This document shows positions 36,846 through 44,885 of a DNA stretch of 64,000 nt, piece after piece. Origin of the DNA: Hymenobacter gummosus. Its GTDB lineage: Bacteria; Bacteroidota; Bacteroidia; Cytophagales; Hymenobacteraceae. The stretch covers positions 116,464 to 180,463 of the forward strand of contig NZ_RXOF01000015.1 of the NCBI RefSeq assembly GCF_003970915.1. The letters run 5' to 3'. Position 1 is the first letter of the stretch, and every line of letters begins with the position of its first letter. The notes under the pieces were generated by a model that had not been told where the DNA came from, did not search any database, and saw only the letters and a program-made list of their open reading frames with translations. The translations under genes and the position numbers were made by a program.

Positions 36846-37361
36846 TTAGCGCGTGGTCGAGCCCGACGTCGAGCCGGAAGTGGTGCGGCCGCTGGTCGTG
36901 CGGCTGCCTGAGGTGCTACGGCCCGAAGTGGTACGGCCGCGGCGGCCCGAGGTCGTGCCGCTGGTGGTGCCCGAGGTGCTCATCGTGGTCGAGCCGCTGG
37001 TCGTGCCCGAAGTGGTACCAGCGGTGGTGCCCATCGTCGTCGAGCCGGCGGTGGTGCCCGAAGTGCTCATGGTGGTCGAGCCCGCGGTGGTGCCGCTGGT
37101 CGTACCGCGGGTCGTGGTGCCGCTGGTGGTGCCTGTGGTTGTAGTACCGGCGGTGGTGCCCATCGTGGTTGTACCAGTGGTACCGCTGGTGGTGGTGCCC
37201 ATGGTGGTAGTGCCGGTGGTCGAGCCCAAGGTCGTGCCGGTCGTGCCGGTCGTACCGGCGGTGGTGGTGCCGGTGGTCTGGGCAGCGGCGGAGTTGCTAA
37301 CGGCTACGTTCAGCAGCAGGGCGGCGCCAAAGGCCAGGGCCGGGACAAAGGACTTTTTCAT
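36846..37361 (-). CDS. Exported Thr/Gly-repeat protein with basic C-terminus
   Basis: A 171-residue protein. The signal peptide (M-K-K-S-F-V-P-A-L-A-F-G) ends S-A-A-A-Q, and the mature part consists of G-T-T units (G-T-T-T-M, A-G-T-T-T, S-G-S-T-T-M-S-T) passing into an Arg-containing tail (S-G-R-R-G-R-T-T-S-G-R). No lipobox. Synonymous codons vary among repeats. It is similar in style to the lipoprotein at 31211, which has T-T-S-G repeats. Likely a disordered extracytoplasmic protein; function unknown. The opposite-strand frame at 36853-37389 is its shadow. Confidence 0.65.
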   Translation of the reverse strand: MKKSFVPALAFGAALLLNVAVSNSAAAQTTGTTTAGTTGTTGTTLGSTTGTTTMGTTTSGTTGTTTMGTTAGTTTTGTTSGTTTRGTTSGTTAGSTTMSTSGTTAGSTTMGTTAGTTSGTTSGSTTMSTSGTTSGTTSGRRGRTTSGRSTSGSRTTSGRTTSGSTSGSTTR

Positions 37362-37527
37362 CGGAAATGGTTGTGTTGGTTGTGGGTGAATTGGGAAACG
37401 AAACGGTGCCCGGCCGGTGACCAGGCTGGGTGGGACCAGAGCGGCTTGCCCCCGGTACTACGCAGCCGCGGCATTTGGGATAGCGCCGAGCTTGTCAAAA
37501 AGGCCGTTGCGGGCCCCGCAAGGGCAG

Positions 37528-37561
37528 AAAAAAAGGACAGCCACAGCGTGACGTCCTTTTT
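37528..37561 (-). terminator. Terminator of the small lipoprotein gene
   Basis: Stem AAAAAGGAC (within 37528-37538) with GTCCTTTTT (37553-37561), T-run on the minus strand, about 50 bp past the stop at 37612. Confidence 0.7.
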
Positions 37562-37611
37562 CTCCCTCCTCTTTCCAAATAGTGCGAAGCGTAGTAAGAC
37601 CGACGAAATAG

Positions 37612-37821
37612 CTATGGCGTAGTAGTGCTGGTGTCCGTGGCCGAACTGCTCATGGTCGTATCGGGGGCGGTGTCGGAGCTCATGTTGGTGCCGGGCTTGG
37701 AGTGGTTGCCATCGGCCCCCATGCCGGAGCCGGCGTTGGAGTTGCCGTCGTTGCTGCAAGCGCCCAGGGCCAGCAGCGCGCTGAGGGCGCCCACCATGCC
37801 GAGCATGCGAGTGCGTTTCAT
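37612..37821 (-). CDS. Small Ser/Asn/Gly-rich lipoprotein
   Basis: A 69-residue lipoprotein: M-K-R-T-R-M-L-G-M-V-G-A-L-S signal peptide, lipobox L-G-A-C (Cys22), then S-N-D-G-N-S-N-A-G-S-G and a Thr/Ser-rich tail ending D-T-S-T-T-T-P. No domain. Like the other low-complexity exported proteins between 31 and 37.4 kb, it is Asp-containing after the Cys and likely surface linked. A terminator lies downstream. Function unknown. Confidence 0.75.
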   Translation of the reverse strand: MKRTRMLGMVGALSALLALGACSNDGNSNAGSGMGADGNHSKPGTNMSSDTAPDTTMSSSATDTSTTTP

Positions 37822-38053
37822 AGGGCGGGGGTGTTGGTTGTGGGTGTTGATTATGAAGTCGTTGCGACAGGCAACACAAGGGGCTTATACGCCGCCGACC
37901 CGGCCTAAGCTGAGATTTTAACCGGAAATTTTTGTGCACATTTTTTGCAGGTAAGAAAAGGAGTCGGCCCCGGTAAAAAGGTGCGCCGGCCAACTCCGGC
38001 GCGCCGCCTGCGTACCACCCGAGCCGCTTCCTTCGCCCCACCGCCCGCGCGCC

Positions 38054-38461
38054 ATGCCCGCCGACTCTTCCATCATCCTCTTCGACGGGGTGTGCAACCT
38101 GTGCCACGGCCTGGTGCAGTTCATCATTGCCCGGGATGCGCAAGCCCGCTTCCGCTTCGCCTCCCTGCAGTCCGAGGCCGGGCAGCGGCTGATGCCCGCC
38201 GGCGTCAACCCCGACCCCGACAACCCCGATTCGGTGGTGCTCATCGACAACGGCCGTGCCTACACCCACTCCGCGGCCATTCTGCGCATTCTGAGTCGCC
38301 TGGGCGGCCCCTGGCGCCTGCTCCGCGTCGGCTATCTGCTGCCCCGCCCCCTGCGCGACGCGGCCTACCGCTTCGTGGCCCGGCACCGCTACCGCTGGTT
38401 TGGCCGCCAGACCGAATGCTGGCTTCCCACTGCCGAGCTGAAAGCCCGCTTTCTGAGTTGA
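38054..38461 (+). CDS. DCC-family thiol-disulfide oxidoreductase-like protein (DUF393)
   Basis: A 135-residue protein of the DCC1/DUF393 family. The signature is F-D-G-V-C-N-L-C-H-G with the C-x-x-C pair (about residues 14-17), then F-I-I-A-R-D-A-Q-A-R-F-R-F-A-S-L-Q-S and a G-R-A-Y-T-H-S-A-A-I-L-R-I-L motif. These small proteins are often encoded near membrane HTTM/DoxX genes and are thought to have a thioredoxin-like role; an HTTM gene lies 1.2 kb upstream. Cytoplasmic. Confidence 0.9.
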   Translation: MPADSSIILFDGVCNLCHGLVQFIIARDAQARFRFASLQSEAGQRLMPAGVNPDPDNPDSVVLIDNGRAYTHSAAILRILSRLGGPWRLLRVGYLLPRPLRDAAYRFVARHRYRWFGRQTECWLPTAELKARFLS

Positions 38462-38481
38462 TACGCCCCGCTGCTACGCAC

Positions 38482-38523
38482 GCCGGCCGGGCCCCGCTGC
38501 TTCCACAGTGAGGCCCGGCCGGT
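38482..38523. terminator. Convergent terminator
   Basis: GCCGGCCGGGCC (38482-38493) pairs with GGCCCGGCCGGT (38512-38523), loop 18 bp, between convergent genes ending at 38461 and 38543. Confidence 0.7.
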
Positions 38524-38542
38524 GCATATCTGGCTCGGGAGC

Positions 38543-39034
38543 TTAGGCGGCCGAAGCGGCCGGGGGCTGCTGGGCTTCGTCGGGGCCGCTGCCGGGCAGC
38601 AGACGCTTCAGCGTTTTCACCAGGCCGGCGGCCTCGGGGCCGAAAAACTGCTGGTCGAACTCCTCCAGGGCCCAGGCGGCGCGCACTACGGCTTTCAGGC
38701 CGGTGGGCGTCAGGCGCAGGCTACGGGCGCGGGCGTCCTGCTCGTTGGCGGGGCGTTCCAGCAGGCCTTTCTCCTCCAGGGCGCGTACAATCTTGCTGGT
38801 GGTCATTTTGTCGTAGTGGGCGCGCTGGGCCACCATGGCCTGCGTCACCGGCTCGGGCTGCTGCCCCAGGCGCTGCACCGTGGCCAGCAGCAAAAACTGG
38901 CTGGGCGTAAGGTTCATGGGCTGCAGCACCTGCGCCAAGCTGCGCTGCCAGTGGGCCGTGGCCTGCGCCAGCAGAAACCCCGGATTGACGTCCGGCCCTT
39001 CAAACGTAAACAGTGGATCGAGCGGTAAGGCCAT
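38543..39034 (-). CDS. MarR-family transcriptional regulator
   Basis: A 163-residue winged-helix regulator. The ATG at 39034 begins M-A-L-P-L-D-P-L-F-T-F-E. The MarR core is visible: L-T-P-S-Q-F-L-L-L-A-T-V-Q-R, T-Q-A-M-V-A-Q-R-A-H-Y-D-K-M-T-T-S-K-I-V-R-A-L-E-E-K-G-L (helix-turn-helix), R-P-x-x-E-Q-D-A-R-A-R-S-L-R-L-T wing. It is divergent from the oxidoreductase gene at 39180 with 145 bp between, holding a GGTAAAC/GTTTACC inverted repeat (39101-39131). It probably represses both genes; the ligand is unknown. Confidence 0.88.
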   Translation of the reverse strand: MALPLDPLFTFEGPDVNPGFLLAQATAHWQRSLAQVLQPMNLTPSQFLLLATVQRLGQQPEPVTQAMVAQRAHYDKMTTSKIVRALEEKGLLERPANEQDARARSLRLTPTGLKAVVRAAWALEEFDQQFFGPEAAGLVKTLKRLLPGSGPDEAQQPPAASAA

Positions 39035-39100
39035 GGGAATTTCGGTAGGTTGCGCCGCCGCGGCGGCCGGTGGATGACATTCTGCTCTAACGAAAACCGC

Positions 39101-39131
39101 GGTAAACAGGTTGACAGTAGCACCGTTTACC
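39101..39131. promoter_or_regulatory. Inverted repeat, candidate operator of the MarR regulator
   Basis: GGTAAAC (39101-39107) and GTTTACC (39125-39131), centre-to-centre 24 bp, in the divergent intergenic region. The spacing is larger than classic MarR palindromes. Confidence 0.4.
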
Positions 39132-39179
39132 ATTCCCCAAAACCCCACCCCGGCCGCGCTTTGCGGCTTTTTGCCTCCC

Positions 39180-40181
39180 ATGAAAGCTTTAGTTCTCGAC
39201 GGCATCGGCCAGCCGGTGCAGCTGCGCGACGTGCCCACGCCCCAGCCCGGCCCCGGTGAGGTGCTGGTGCGCCTCCAGGCCGCCGCCCTCAACCACCGCG
39301 ACGTCTGGATTCAGAAGGGCCAGTACGCGGGTCTGCGCTTCCCCATCATCCTCGGCTCCGATGGGGCCGGCACCGTCGCTGAGCTGGGCGAGGGCGTCGA
39401 CGCGAGCCTGCTCCACCAGCCCGTCATCATCGACCCCGGCCAGCAATGGGGCGACAACCCGCGCGCCCAGGGCCGCAGCTTCCAGATTCTGGGTTTGCCC
39501 CAGAACGGCACCTTTGCCGAGTGCGTGCGCGTGCCCGCCGCCAACGTGTACCCGCGCCCGGCCCACCTCACGGCCGAGCAGGCGGCGGCCCTGCCGCTGG
39601 GCGGCGTCACGGCCTACCGGGCGCTGTTTACCCGCGGCCGCCTGCAGCCCCGGGAGCGGGTGCTCATCACCGGCATCGGCGGCGGCGTGGCGCTGCTGGC
39701 CCTGCAGCTGGCCGTGGCCCGGGGTGCCGAGGTGTGGGTAACGTCGGGCACGCCCGAAAAAATCGAGCGGGCCCAGACGCTGGGCGCCCGCGGCGGCCTG
39801 AGCTACCGCGAGGCGGGCTGCGGCAAGGCCCTGGTGCAGCTGGCCGGCGGGCCCTTCGACCTCATCATCGACAGCGCGGCCGGACCCGGGGTGGCCGAGC
39901 TGCTGGAAGCCGCCGCGCCCGGCGGCCGACTGGTGTTCTACGGCGGCACCACTGGCACCATGACCAACGTGCCCCCGCGCCACATCTTCTGGAAGCAGCT
40001 CGATATTCTGGGCTCCACCATGGGCACCGCCCAGGATTTTGCGGGCCTGCTGGAGCTGGTCAACGAGACGAAGCTGGTGCCCATCATCGACAGCGTTTTT
40101 CCCCTGGCCGAGGGTGAGCAGGCCCTGCGGCGCATGGCCGAAGGGGAGCAGTGCGGCAAGCTGGTGCTGCGAATAAAATGA
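39180..40181 (+). CDS. Zinc-independent quinone oxidoreductase-like MDR protein
   Basis: A 333-residue medium-chain reductase. The start M-K-A-L-V-L-D-G-I-G and A-A-L-N-H-R-D-V-W fit the family. The cofactor motif is I-T-G-I-G-G-G-V-A (about residue 165), with a Rossmann domain and G-G-R-L-V-F-Y-G-G-T-T after it. The structural-zinc cysteines of alcohol dehydrogenases are not seen, favouring a quinone-reductase type. It is divergent from the MarR gene, so its expression may respond to quinones or aromatic compounds. The ATG at 39180 is the family start. Confidence 0.85.
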   Translation: MKALVLDGIGQPVQLRDVPTPQPGPGEVLVRLQAAALNHRDVWIQKGQYAGLRFPIILGSDGAGTVAELGEGVDASLLHQPVIIDPGQQWGDNPRAQGRSFQILGLPQNGTFAECVRVPAANVYPRPAHLTAEQAAALPLGGVTAYRALFTRGRLQPRERVLITGIGGGVALLALQLAVARGAEVWVTSGTPEKIERAQTLGARGGLSYREAGCGKALVQLAGGPFDLIIDSAAGPGVAELLEAAAPGGRLVFYGGTTGTMTNVPPRHIFWKQLDILGSTMGTAQDFAGLLELVNETKLVPIIDSVFPLAEGEQALRRMAEGEQCGKLVLRIK

Positions 40182-40297
40182 GGCAGTAACCAGTTGAAAG
40201 TCAGGGCTAATAATTTTAGCTTTTAGGCCGTTTTCGGGAATGCCGCGGCCGGCTTTGGTGTTTTGAATCTGACACTGACAACCAGCCGATAACACCC

Positions 40298-40558
40298 ATG
40301 AAAGCACCCGCCGAATACCTCAACGTGCCGACTTTTCAGCTGACTTATCCCACCGGTGAAGACGTGGAAATGGTGCCCGTGGTAACCTACGACGACGCGC
40401 TGCGCGCCGTAGAATCCGCCCTGGCCGACGCCGAGAAATACCGCTACCTGCTGATGCGCGCCCTGCGCCGCTCCCAGGAGCCCGAGGCCGCCGTGCTGCC
40501 CCAGCCCGTCGACGCCGCCATCCGCCCGCTCTACCCCGAAACCGATCTGGCTGCCTAA
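40298..40558 (+). CDS. Small hypothetical protein
   Basis: An 86-residue cytoplasmic protein starting M-K-A-P-A-E-Y-L-N-V-P. It has an N-terminal beta-like part (T-F-Q-L-T-Y-P-T-G), a helix (D-D-A-L-R-A-V-E-S-A-L-A-D-A-E-K-Y-R) and a short acidic tail ending D-L-A-A. GC-rich third positions and a terminator directly downstream support it. No family recognised. Confidence 0.65.
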   Translation: MKAPAEYLNVPTFQLTYPTGEDVEMVPVVTYDDALRAVESALADAEKYRYLLMRALRRSQEPEAAVLPQPVDAAIRPLYPETDLAA

Positions 40559-40582
40559 GCGGCTGTGGATTACTGCTAACCG

Positions 40583-40611
40583 AAGCGGCTCCTTTTGGAG
40601 CCGCTTTTTTT
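40583..40611 (+). terminator. Terminator of the small gene at 40298
   Basis: Perfect 10-bp stem AAGCGGCTCC (40583-40592) with GGAGCCGCTT (40597-40606), loop TTTT, then T-run. Confidence 0.9.
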
Positions 40612-40647
40612 GTGTACCTGCTGCCGTCTGGCAGGCAATATGGTTGG

Positions 40648-42081
40648 TCAGGGTACCAGCCGCAGCGCGTCGGGCTGCGCCACGCTGGCGCCGTGCTGCC
40701 GCCCGAGCAGGGCCGCCAGATTGGCCGCCTGCTGCCGCAGCTCCGGCACCGCCGTCGACTCGTACCACTGGGGGCGCAGGCTGGGACCTAGGGTGAACAG
40801 GTGCGCCGAAGCGGCCCCGGCGGCGTCGAGCAGGGCGCCTTCGGGGGTGGTGGCCAGGCCCAGGTGCAGCGCGTCGGAGCGGAGCAGGCCGGCCTGGCGC
40901 AGCTGCTGTACCAGCGGCTCGTCGAGCTGGGCGTAGTCGAGCTGGGGACCGGTGCAGAGCACCACGTGGTCGGCCGTCAGCTCGGTGGAGACGTAGTGGC
41001 GCGTCAGGCGCACGGCCAGTTGATTGTCGCCCCGGGGCTGAATCTGGCGCACCCGGCCGTGGTGCACCTGCAGGCGGCCGCTGCTCAGCAGCTCGGCCAG
41101 CACGGCGGCGTTCTGGGGCGGGTTGCGGTGGCGCAGATTGCCCCAGCGCGTGGCCAGGTGGCGCATAAACCGGCGCTGTTCCTCCGGCGGCCAGCCGGCC
41201 CAGATACGACCCAAATCGGGTCGGAGCGCGTCGAGCACGGCCCGCCAGTTGTAGCCTTCGGCTGCGCCCCGGGCCACCTGCTGCCGCACCACCCGTAGCA
41301 CCGCGCCCACGGTGTGCAGGCCCGCCAGGTGAGTGGCGTAGAAATTCGGGTAGGGCGCGGCCGGCGCGGGCGTATGCGCCGCCGGCCACTGCCCGTGCCG
41401 CGACACGGCCAGCAGCGGCCCGCGGTGGCCGTCGGCGCGCAGGGCCACCAGCACGTCCAGGGCCGTGAGGCCGGTACCGATGAGCAGCACCGACGCGTCG
41501 GGGGCAATGCCGCGCAGGGCGCCGGGCACCCAGGGGTTGGCGTGGAAGCGCGGGTGCAACTGGTAATCGGTGGCGGGGCGCACCGGCAGGGCGGGCGGGA
41601 AGTTGCCCAAGGCCAGCACCAGGGTATGCGCGTTCAGACTGGTATCGTCGGCCAGCTGCACGCGCAAGGCCGGGCCGGGGCCCGGCAGGGGCTGGGCGGC
41701 CAGGGCCCGCGTGTGGTGCCAGCGCAGGCGCACGCCGTTGGGGGCGGGGGCGGCCAGCAGGGGCTCCAGCAGGCTTTCGAGGTAGCGGCCGTAGGTCTGG
41801 CGGGAGCAGAAGCCGTGGGGGCAGTCGGGCAGGCCGCGGCGCTGCAGCCAGTCGGCGAAGTGCGTGGGCTGCTCGGGCAGAGCCGAAAGGCCGCCGCTGC
41901 GCACGTTCAGCAGCCACTCGGGCCGCTCGGTGCCGTAGGCCGTGCCGGGGCCCAGGCGGGGGCGCGGCTCCACGATGCTGACATCGAGGGGCCAGGGGCC
42001 GCCGGGCAGGCGCGTGAGCTGCAGGGCCAGCAGGCTGCCGGCCACTCCGCCCCCAATAATTACGATGTTGCGCCGCGTCAT
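40648..42081 (-). CDS. FAD/NAD(P)-binding protein
   Basis: A 477-residue protein. An N-terminal FAD motif I-I-G-G-G-V-A-G-S (about residue 8), the L-N-V-R-S-G-G-L-S-A-L segment and a second dinucleotide motif V-L-L-I-G-T-G-L-T-A-L-D-V-L (about 200) match the FAD-NAD(P)-binding (NAD_binding_9) family. It also has a C-T-G-P-Q-L-D-Y motif. Related proteins act in amine, hydroxylation or SidA-like reactions; the substrate here is not known. It starts 109 bp from the stop of the heptose epimerase gene, same direction. Confidence 0.8.
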   Translation of the reverse strand: MTRRNIVIIGGGVAGSLLALQLTRLPGGPWPLDVSIVEPRPRLGPGTAYGTERPEWLLNVRSGGLSALPEQPTHFADWLQRRGLPDCPHGFCSRQTYGRYLESLLEPLLAAPAPNGVRLRWHHTRALAAQPLPGPGPALRVQLADDTSLNAHTLVLALGNFPPALPVRPATDYQLHPRFHANPWVPGALRGIAPDASVLLIGTGLTALDVLVALRADGHRGPLLAVSRHGQWPAAHTPAPAAPYPNFYATHLAGLHTVGAVLRVVRQQVARGAAEGYNWRAVLDALRPDLGRIWAGWPPEEQRRFMRHLATRWGNLRHRNPPQNAAVLAELLSSGRLQVHHGRVRQIQPRGDNQLAVRLTRHYVSTELTADHVVLCTGPQLDYAQLDEPLVQQLRQAGLLRSDALHLGLATTPEGALLDAAGAASAHLFTLGPSLRPQWYESTAVPELRQQAANLAALLGRQHGASVAQPDALRLVP

Positions 42082-42190
42082 GCTAGGTCAGGCCAGGCCC
42101 GGGCAGAGCCGGGCAGTTCGTCCGAAAAAAGGGAAAATTCCGGACAAACCCGCTGTCGGAGCTATTGGCAGGGGGGCGGCGCGTCCGGGC

Positions 42191-43156
42191 CTACAGGTAC
42201 GCGCCCGGCAGCAAAAAGTCGCGCACGTACTCGTGAATCCCGTCTTCGAGGCGCGTGAACGGCCGCTCGTAGCCGATGCTGCGCAGCTTGCTCATATCGG
42301 CCTGGGTGAAATACTGGTAAGTGTCGCGGATGTCCTCGGGCGTGTCCTTGAACTTGATGTCGGCCGTCTTTTCCAGCACGGCGAAGGTGTTCAGGGCCAG
42401 ATCGAGGAAGGTGCGCGCCTCGCCGGTGCCCAGGTTGTAGATGCCCGAGTGGCGGCGCTGGTGCATCAGAAACACGCACACGTCGGTCAGGTCGCGCACG
42501 TAGATGAAGTCCCGCTTCTGCTCCCCGTCGGCGTAGTCGGGGTTGTGCGAGCGAAATAGCTCCATGGAGCCCGTGCGCTGCACCTGCTGGAAGGTGTGGA
42601 AGATAACCGAGGCCATGCGGCCCTTGTGGTACTCGTTGGGGCCGTAGACGTTGAAAAACTTCAGCCCGGCCCAGAAAAACGGCTTTTCCGCCTGCTGCAC
42701 GGCCCAGTTGTCGAAGTCGTTCTTCGATTCGCCGTAGGGGTTCAGGGGGCGCAGCAGCGGCAGCAGGGCCTCGTCGTCGGAGTAGCCCAGGGTGCCCGAG
42801 CCGTAGGTGGCGGCCGAGGAGGCGTACACCAGCGGCAGCTGATACCGCACGCAGGCCTGCCAGAGCTGTTTCGAGTAGTTCAGGTTCAGCAAATCGAACA
42901 CGGCCACGTCCTGCTCGGCCGTGTCGGTGCGGGCGCCGAGGTGAAAGACAAACTCCACCTGCTCGTGGTTTTGGTCGAGCCAGTCGAAAAACTCGTTGCG
43001 GTCCACGTACTCGCGCAGGCGCTTGCCTTTCAGGTTGAGCAGCTTGCGCTCCACCGAGAAGTTGTCGACCACGACCACGTCGTTGAAGCCGTCGGCGTTG
43101 AGCCGGCTCACCAGGCAGCTGCCAATAAAGCCCGCTGCGCCCGTCACGATAATCAT
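42191..43156 (-). CDS. hldD: ADP-L-glycero-D-manno-heptose 6-epimerase
   Basis: A 321-residue extended SDR that inverts C6 of ADP-heptose for LPS inner core. Evidence: T-G-A-A-G-F-I-G-S at the start, H-L-G-A-R-T-D-T, the catalytic N-P-Y-G-E-S-K (Tyr/Lys), F-F-N-V-Y-G-P-N-E-Y-H-K-G-R-M-A-S-V, and G-I-Y-N-L-G-T-G. These match HldD (RfaD) better than other epimerases. Cytoplasmic. No other LPS gene adjoins; lpxB lies 4 kb away. The gene is preceded by DUF3298 gene, same direction. Confidence 0.92.
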   Translation of the reverse strand: MIIVTGAAGFIGSCLVSRLNADGFNDVVVVDNFSVERKLLNLKGKRLREYVDRNEFFDWLDQNHEQVEFVFHLGARTDTAEQDVAVFDLLNLNYSKQLWQACVRYQLPLVYASSAATYGSGTLGYSDDEALLPLLRPLNPYGESKNDFDNWAVQQAEKPFFWAGLKFFNVYGPNEYHKGRMASVIFHTFQQVQRTGSMELFRSHNPDYADGEQKRDFIYVRDLTDVCVFLMHQRRHSGIYNLGTGEARTFLDLALNTFAVLEKTADIKFKDTPEDIRDTYQYFTQADMSKLRSIGYERPFTRLEDGIHEYVRDFLLPGAYL

Positions 43157-43216
43157 AAGCTGGAGTTGGGTTCGTCTGAGCTGCGAAGTACGCAGTTTCC
43201 GGCCGGTCGGACGCGC

Positions 43217-44449
43217 TCAGGGCCTCCGCGCCGGGGCGGGCAGGGCGCGGGCCAGGGCCGAGTTCGGGCGGATGTAGGGCCGCAATGCCGCGTAGGGGAT
43301 GAGCACGTTCAGCTCGTATACGCCCGGACCCACGCAGTACTCGTACAGGTTAAACTCGTGAATAACGAGGCCTTGGTGGGTCAGCAGCATATGCTCGGTG
43401 GTAGTGGCGGCGGCAACGGTTTCGTTTATCGTCTGCAGGATGTGGGCCCGGGTGCACTGCTCGTCGGGGTCGTCTGAATCTGCCTTGTCCACCAGGTCCG
43501 TGAGCACCCAGGCCAGCTCCTGCTGGAAGTAGCGCCGAAACAGCGCCCGGTAGTCACCTTGCAGCAGGGCATCCAGCGGGAGGGGGCGCAGCCCCGGCAT
43601 CGAAAGGACAGTGTACTCGTGCTGCCGCTGAAACCCTGGGCTGCCGCAGCCGTCGACCCGGTCTTCGCGCGCAATGCTCACCAGCTCGGGCGTGAGCAGC
43701 TCCAGCGTAGTGGTATGGGAGTAGCAGGGGTTCAGCCAGGCGTACGATTTAGCGGGGTGCAGCCGCGTCGGGGCCCATTCATTGGCGTCCTGGGCCAGCA
43801 GGTCGTTGAGCGCGGCTTCGGCTTGCTTGTCGGCCAGGCCGGCCACCAGCGGATAGCGGTGGTCGGAGTAAAGATCCACCGTGGGCTCGGGCTCGTCCGG
43901 GTCGGGCTTGAAGAGCGGCGAATCATCGGTTCGGCGTACCGGCTGCACGTACAAATCACCCTGCCAGTAGCCGGGGCTGAGCTTGGCGGCATACGCGTAG
44001 TCGTAGGCCTGCCGACGGCGGCGCAGCTTCAAGGGCAGCCGCCGGGCCTTGCCCGTGGCCTGCCAGTACCCGGTAAGCAGACTGTCGCCGTGGAGGCGGG
44101 CGCGTATCTGGGCCGTGGCTTCAGAGTATGCCCCGTTGTAGGACGGCGCCGCGGACTCGCCCAGCTCCAGGGAGTCGGACCAGCGGCTGCCGGTCAGGGC
44201 CAGGTCGGCGCCCCGCCGTAGGTAATAGTAGCGGGCCGTCACCCGCCCGGTGGTGTCGCTCAGCTCCAGGTTCAGCACCACTGGGTACGGGCCGATAGTG
44301 CCGGTATACACCCGCTCATTGGTAGCTGGCGGGACGACCGGTACCGCTGCTGGCGCGGCGCCACCGGTCGTTTGCGGCGGGTTTGAGGCGGTGAAGCTGG
44401 TCGTCAGCAGGCCAGCCAGCAGAGCGCGGGAAGCGGAGGCGGGTAACAA
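43217..44449 (-). CDS. Exported DUF3298-containing protein
   Basis: A 410-residue exported protein if it starts at TTG 44449 (L-L-P-A-S-A-S-R-A-L-L-A-G-L-L signal-like). No ATG fits in frame; the frame further upstream lacks signal character and overlaps a coding-like remnant on the other strand. The C-terminal half (about 215-400) has L-V-A-G-L-A-D-K-Q-A-E-A-A-L-N and ends V-I-H-E-F-N-L-Y-E-Y-C-V-G-P, V-L-I-P-Y-A-A-L, the RsiV-like DUF3298 pattern. Function unknown. Confidence 0.7.
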   Translation of the reverse strand: MLPASASRALLAGLLTTSFTASNPPQTTGGAAPAAVPVVPPATNERVYTGTIGPYPVVLNLELSDTTGRVTARYYYLRRGADLALTGSRWSDSLELGESAAPSYNGAYSEATAQIRARLHGDSLLTGYWQATGKARRLPLKLRRRRQAYDYAYAAKLSPGYWQGDLYVQPVRRTDDSPLFKPDPDEPEPTVDLYSDHRYPLVAGLADKQAEAALNDLLAQDANEWAPTRLHPAKSYAWLNPCYSHTTTLELLTPELVSIAREDRVDGCGSPGFQRQHEYTVLSMPGLRPLPLDALLQGDYRALFRRYFQQELAWVLTDLVDKADSDDPDEQCTRAHILQTINETVAAATTTEHMLLTHQGLVIHEFNLYEYCVGPGVYELNVLIPYAALRPYIRPNSALARALPAPARRP

Positions 44450-44499
44450 CGCATCAGGGGTTAGGGGATAAGTGAAGATACGACGGACCTTGCCGGCAG

Positions 44500-44870
44500 C
44501 CAACGAAAGCGTTGCCAGTTTAATTTCAATTTCGATGAGCTGAAGGTAGCTGACCAGTTTATCGACCCGCAGCAACTGCCCGGGAGCGAAGCGGCTCGGC
44601 TGCTGCGCATGGTCCACCGCCAGCTTGCCTGGTGCTACAGCCCGGGCAACCCGCTGCGCGGCCTCGACCCGCTGGCCGGCTCCAGCACTTGGTCGACGCC
44701 GAGGAGCCGGCGCTTCCGGCCACGCACCGCCCCTACCGGTGCCAGCTTTTGCACCAGCAGCAGAGGACCAGGCCGCGCAAGCCCGGAAAGTTCGGTCTGA
44801 TGCAGGCACGGCACCTGGGCACCATCCGAAATCGGGCCGGCGGCGCTGGCCTCCGTCAGCATCTGCCGTC
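44500..44870 (+). pseudogene. Frameshifted coding-like remnant
   Basis: On the plus strand a frame with GC-rich third positions runs from about 44500 (A-D-Q-F-I-D-P-Q-Q-L-P-G) to near 44686, where a -1 shift is needed to continue in V-D-A-E-E-P-A-L-P-A-T-H-R-P-Y. It has no start codon and overlaps the start of the DUF3298 gene. It looks like the debris of a lost gene whose family I cannot name. Confidence 0.35.
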
Positions 44871-44878
44871 TACCTTTG
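44871..44878 (+). promoter_or_regulatory. Bacteroidota -7 element for btuF-like gene (leaderless)
   Basis: TACCTTTG ends 7 bp before the ATG at 44886, so the transcript would start almost at the initiation codon. Confidence 0.65.
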
Positions 44879-44885
44879 CCGGGCC

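Noticed and set aside
44600-44885. Cobalamin riboswitch upstream of the BtuF-like gene
   Set aside because: No conserved B12-box-like core is seen, and the promoter candidate lies only 7 bp before the start codon, leaving no leader for a riboswitch.
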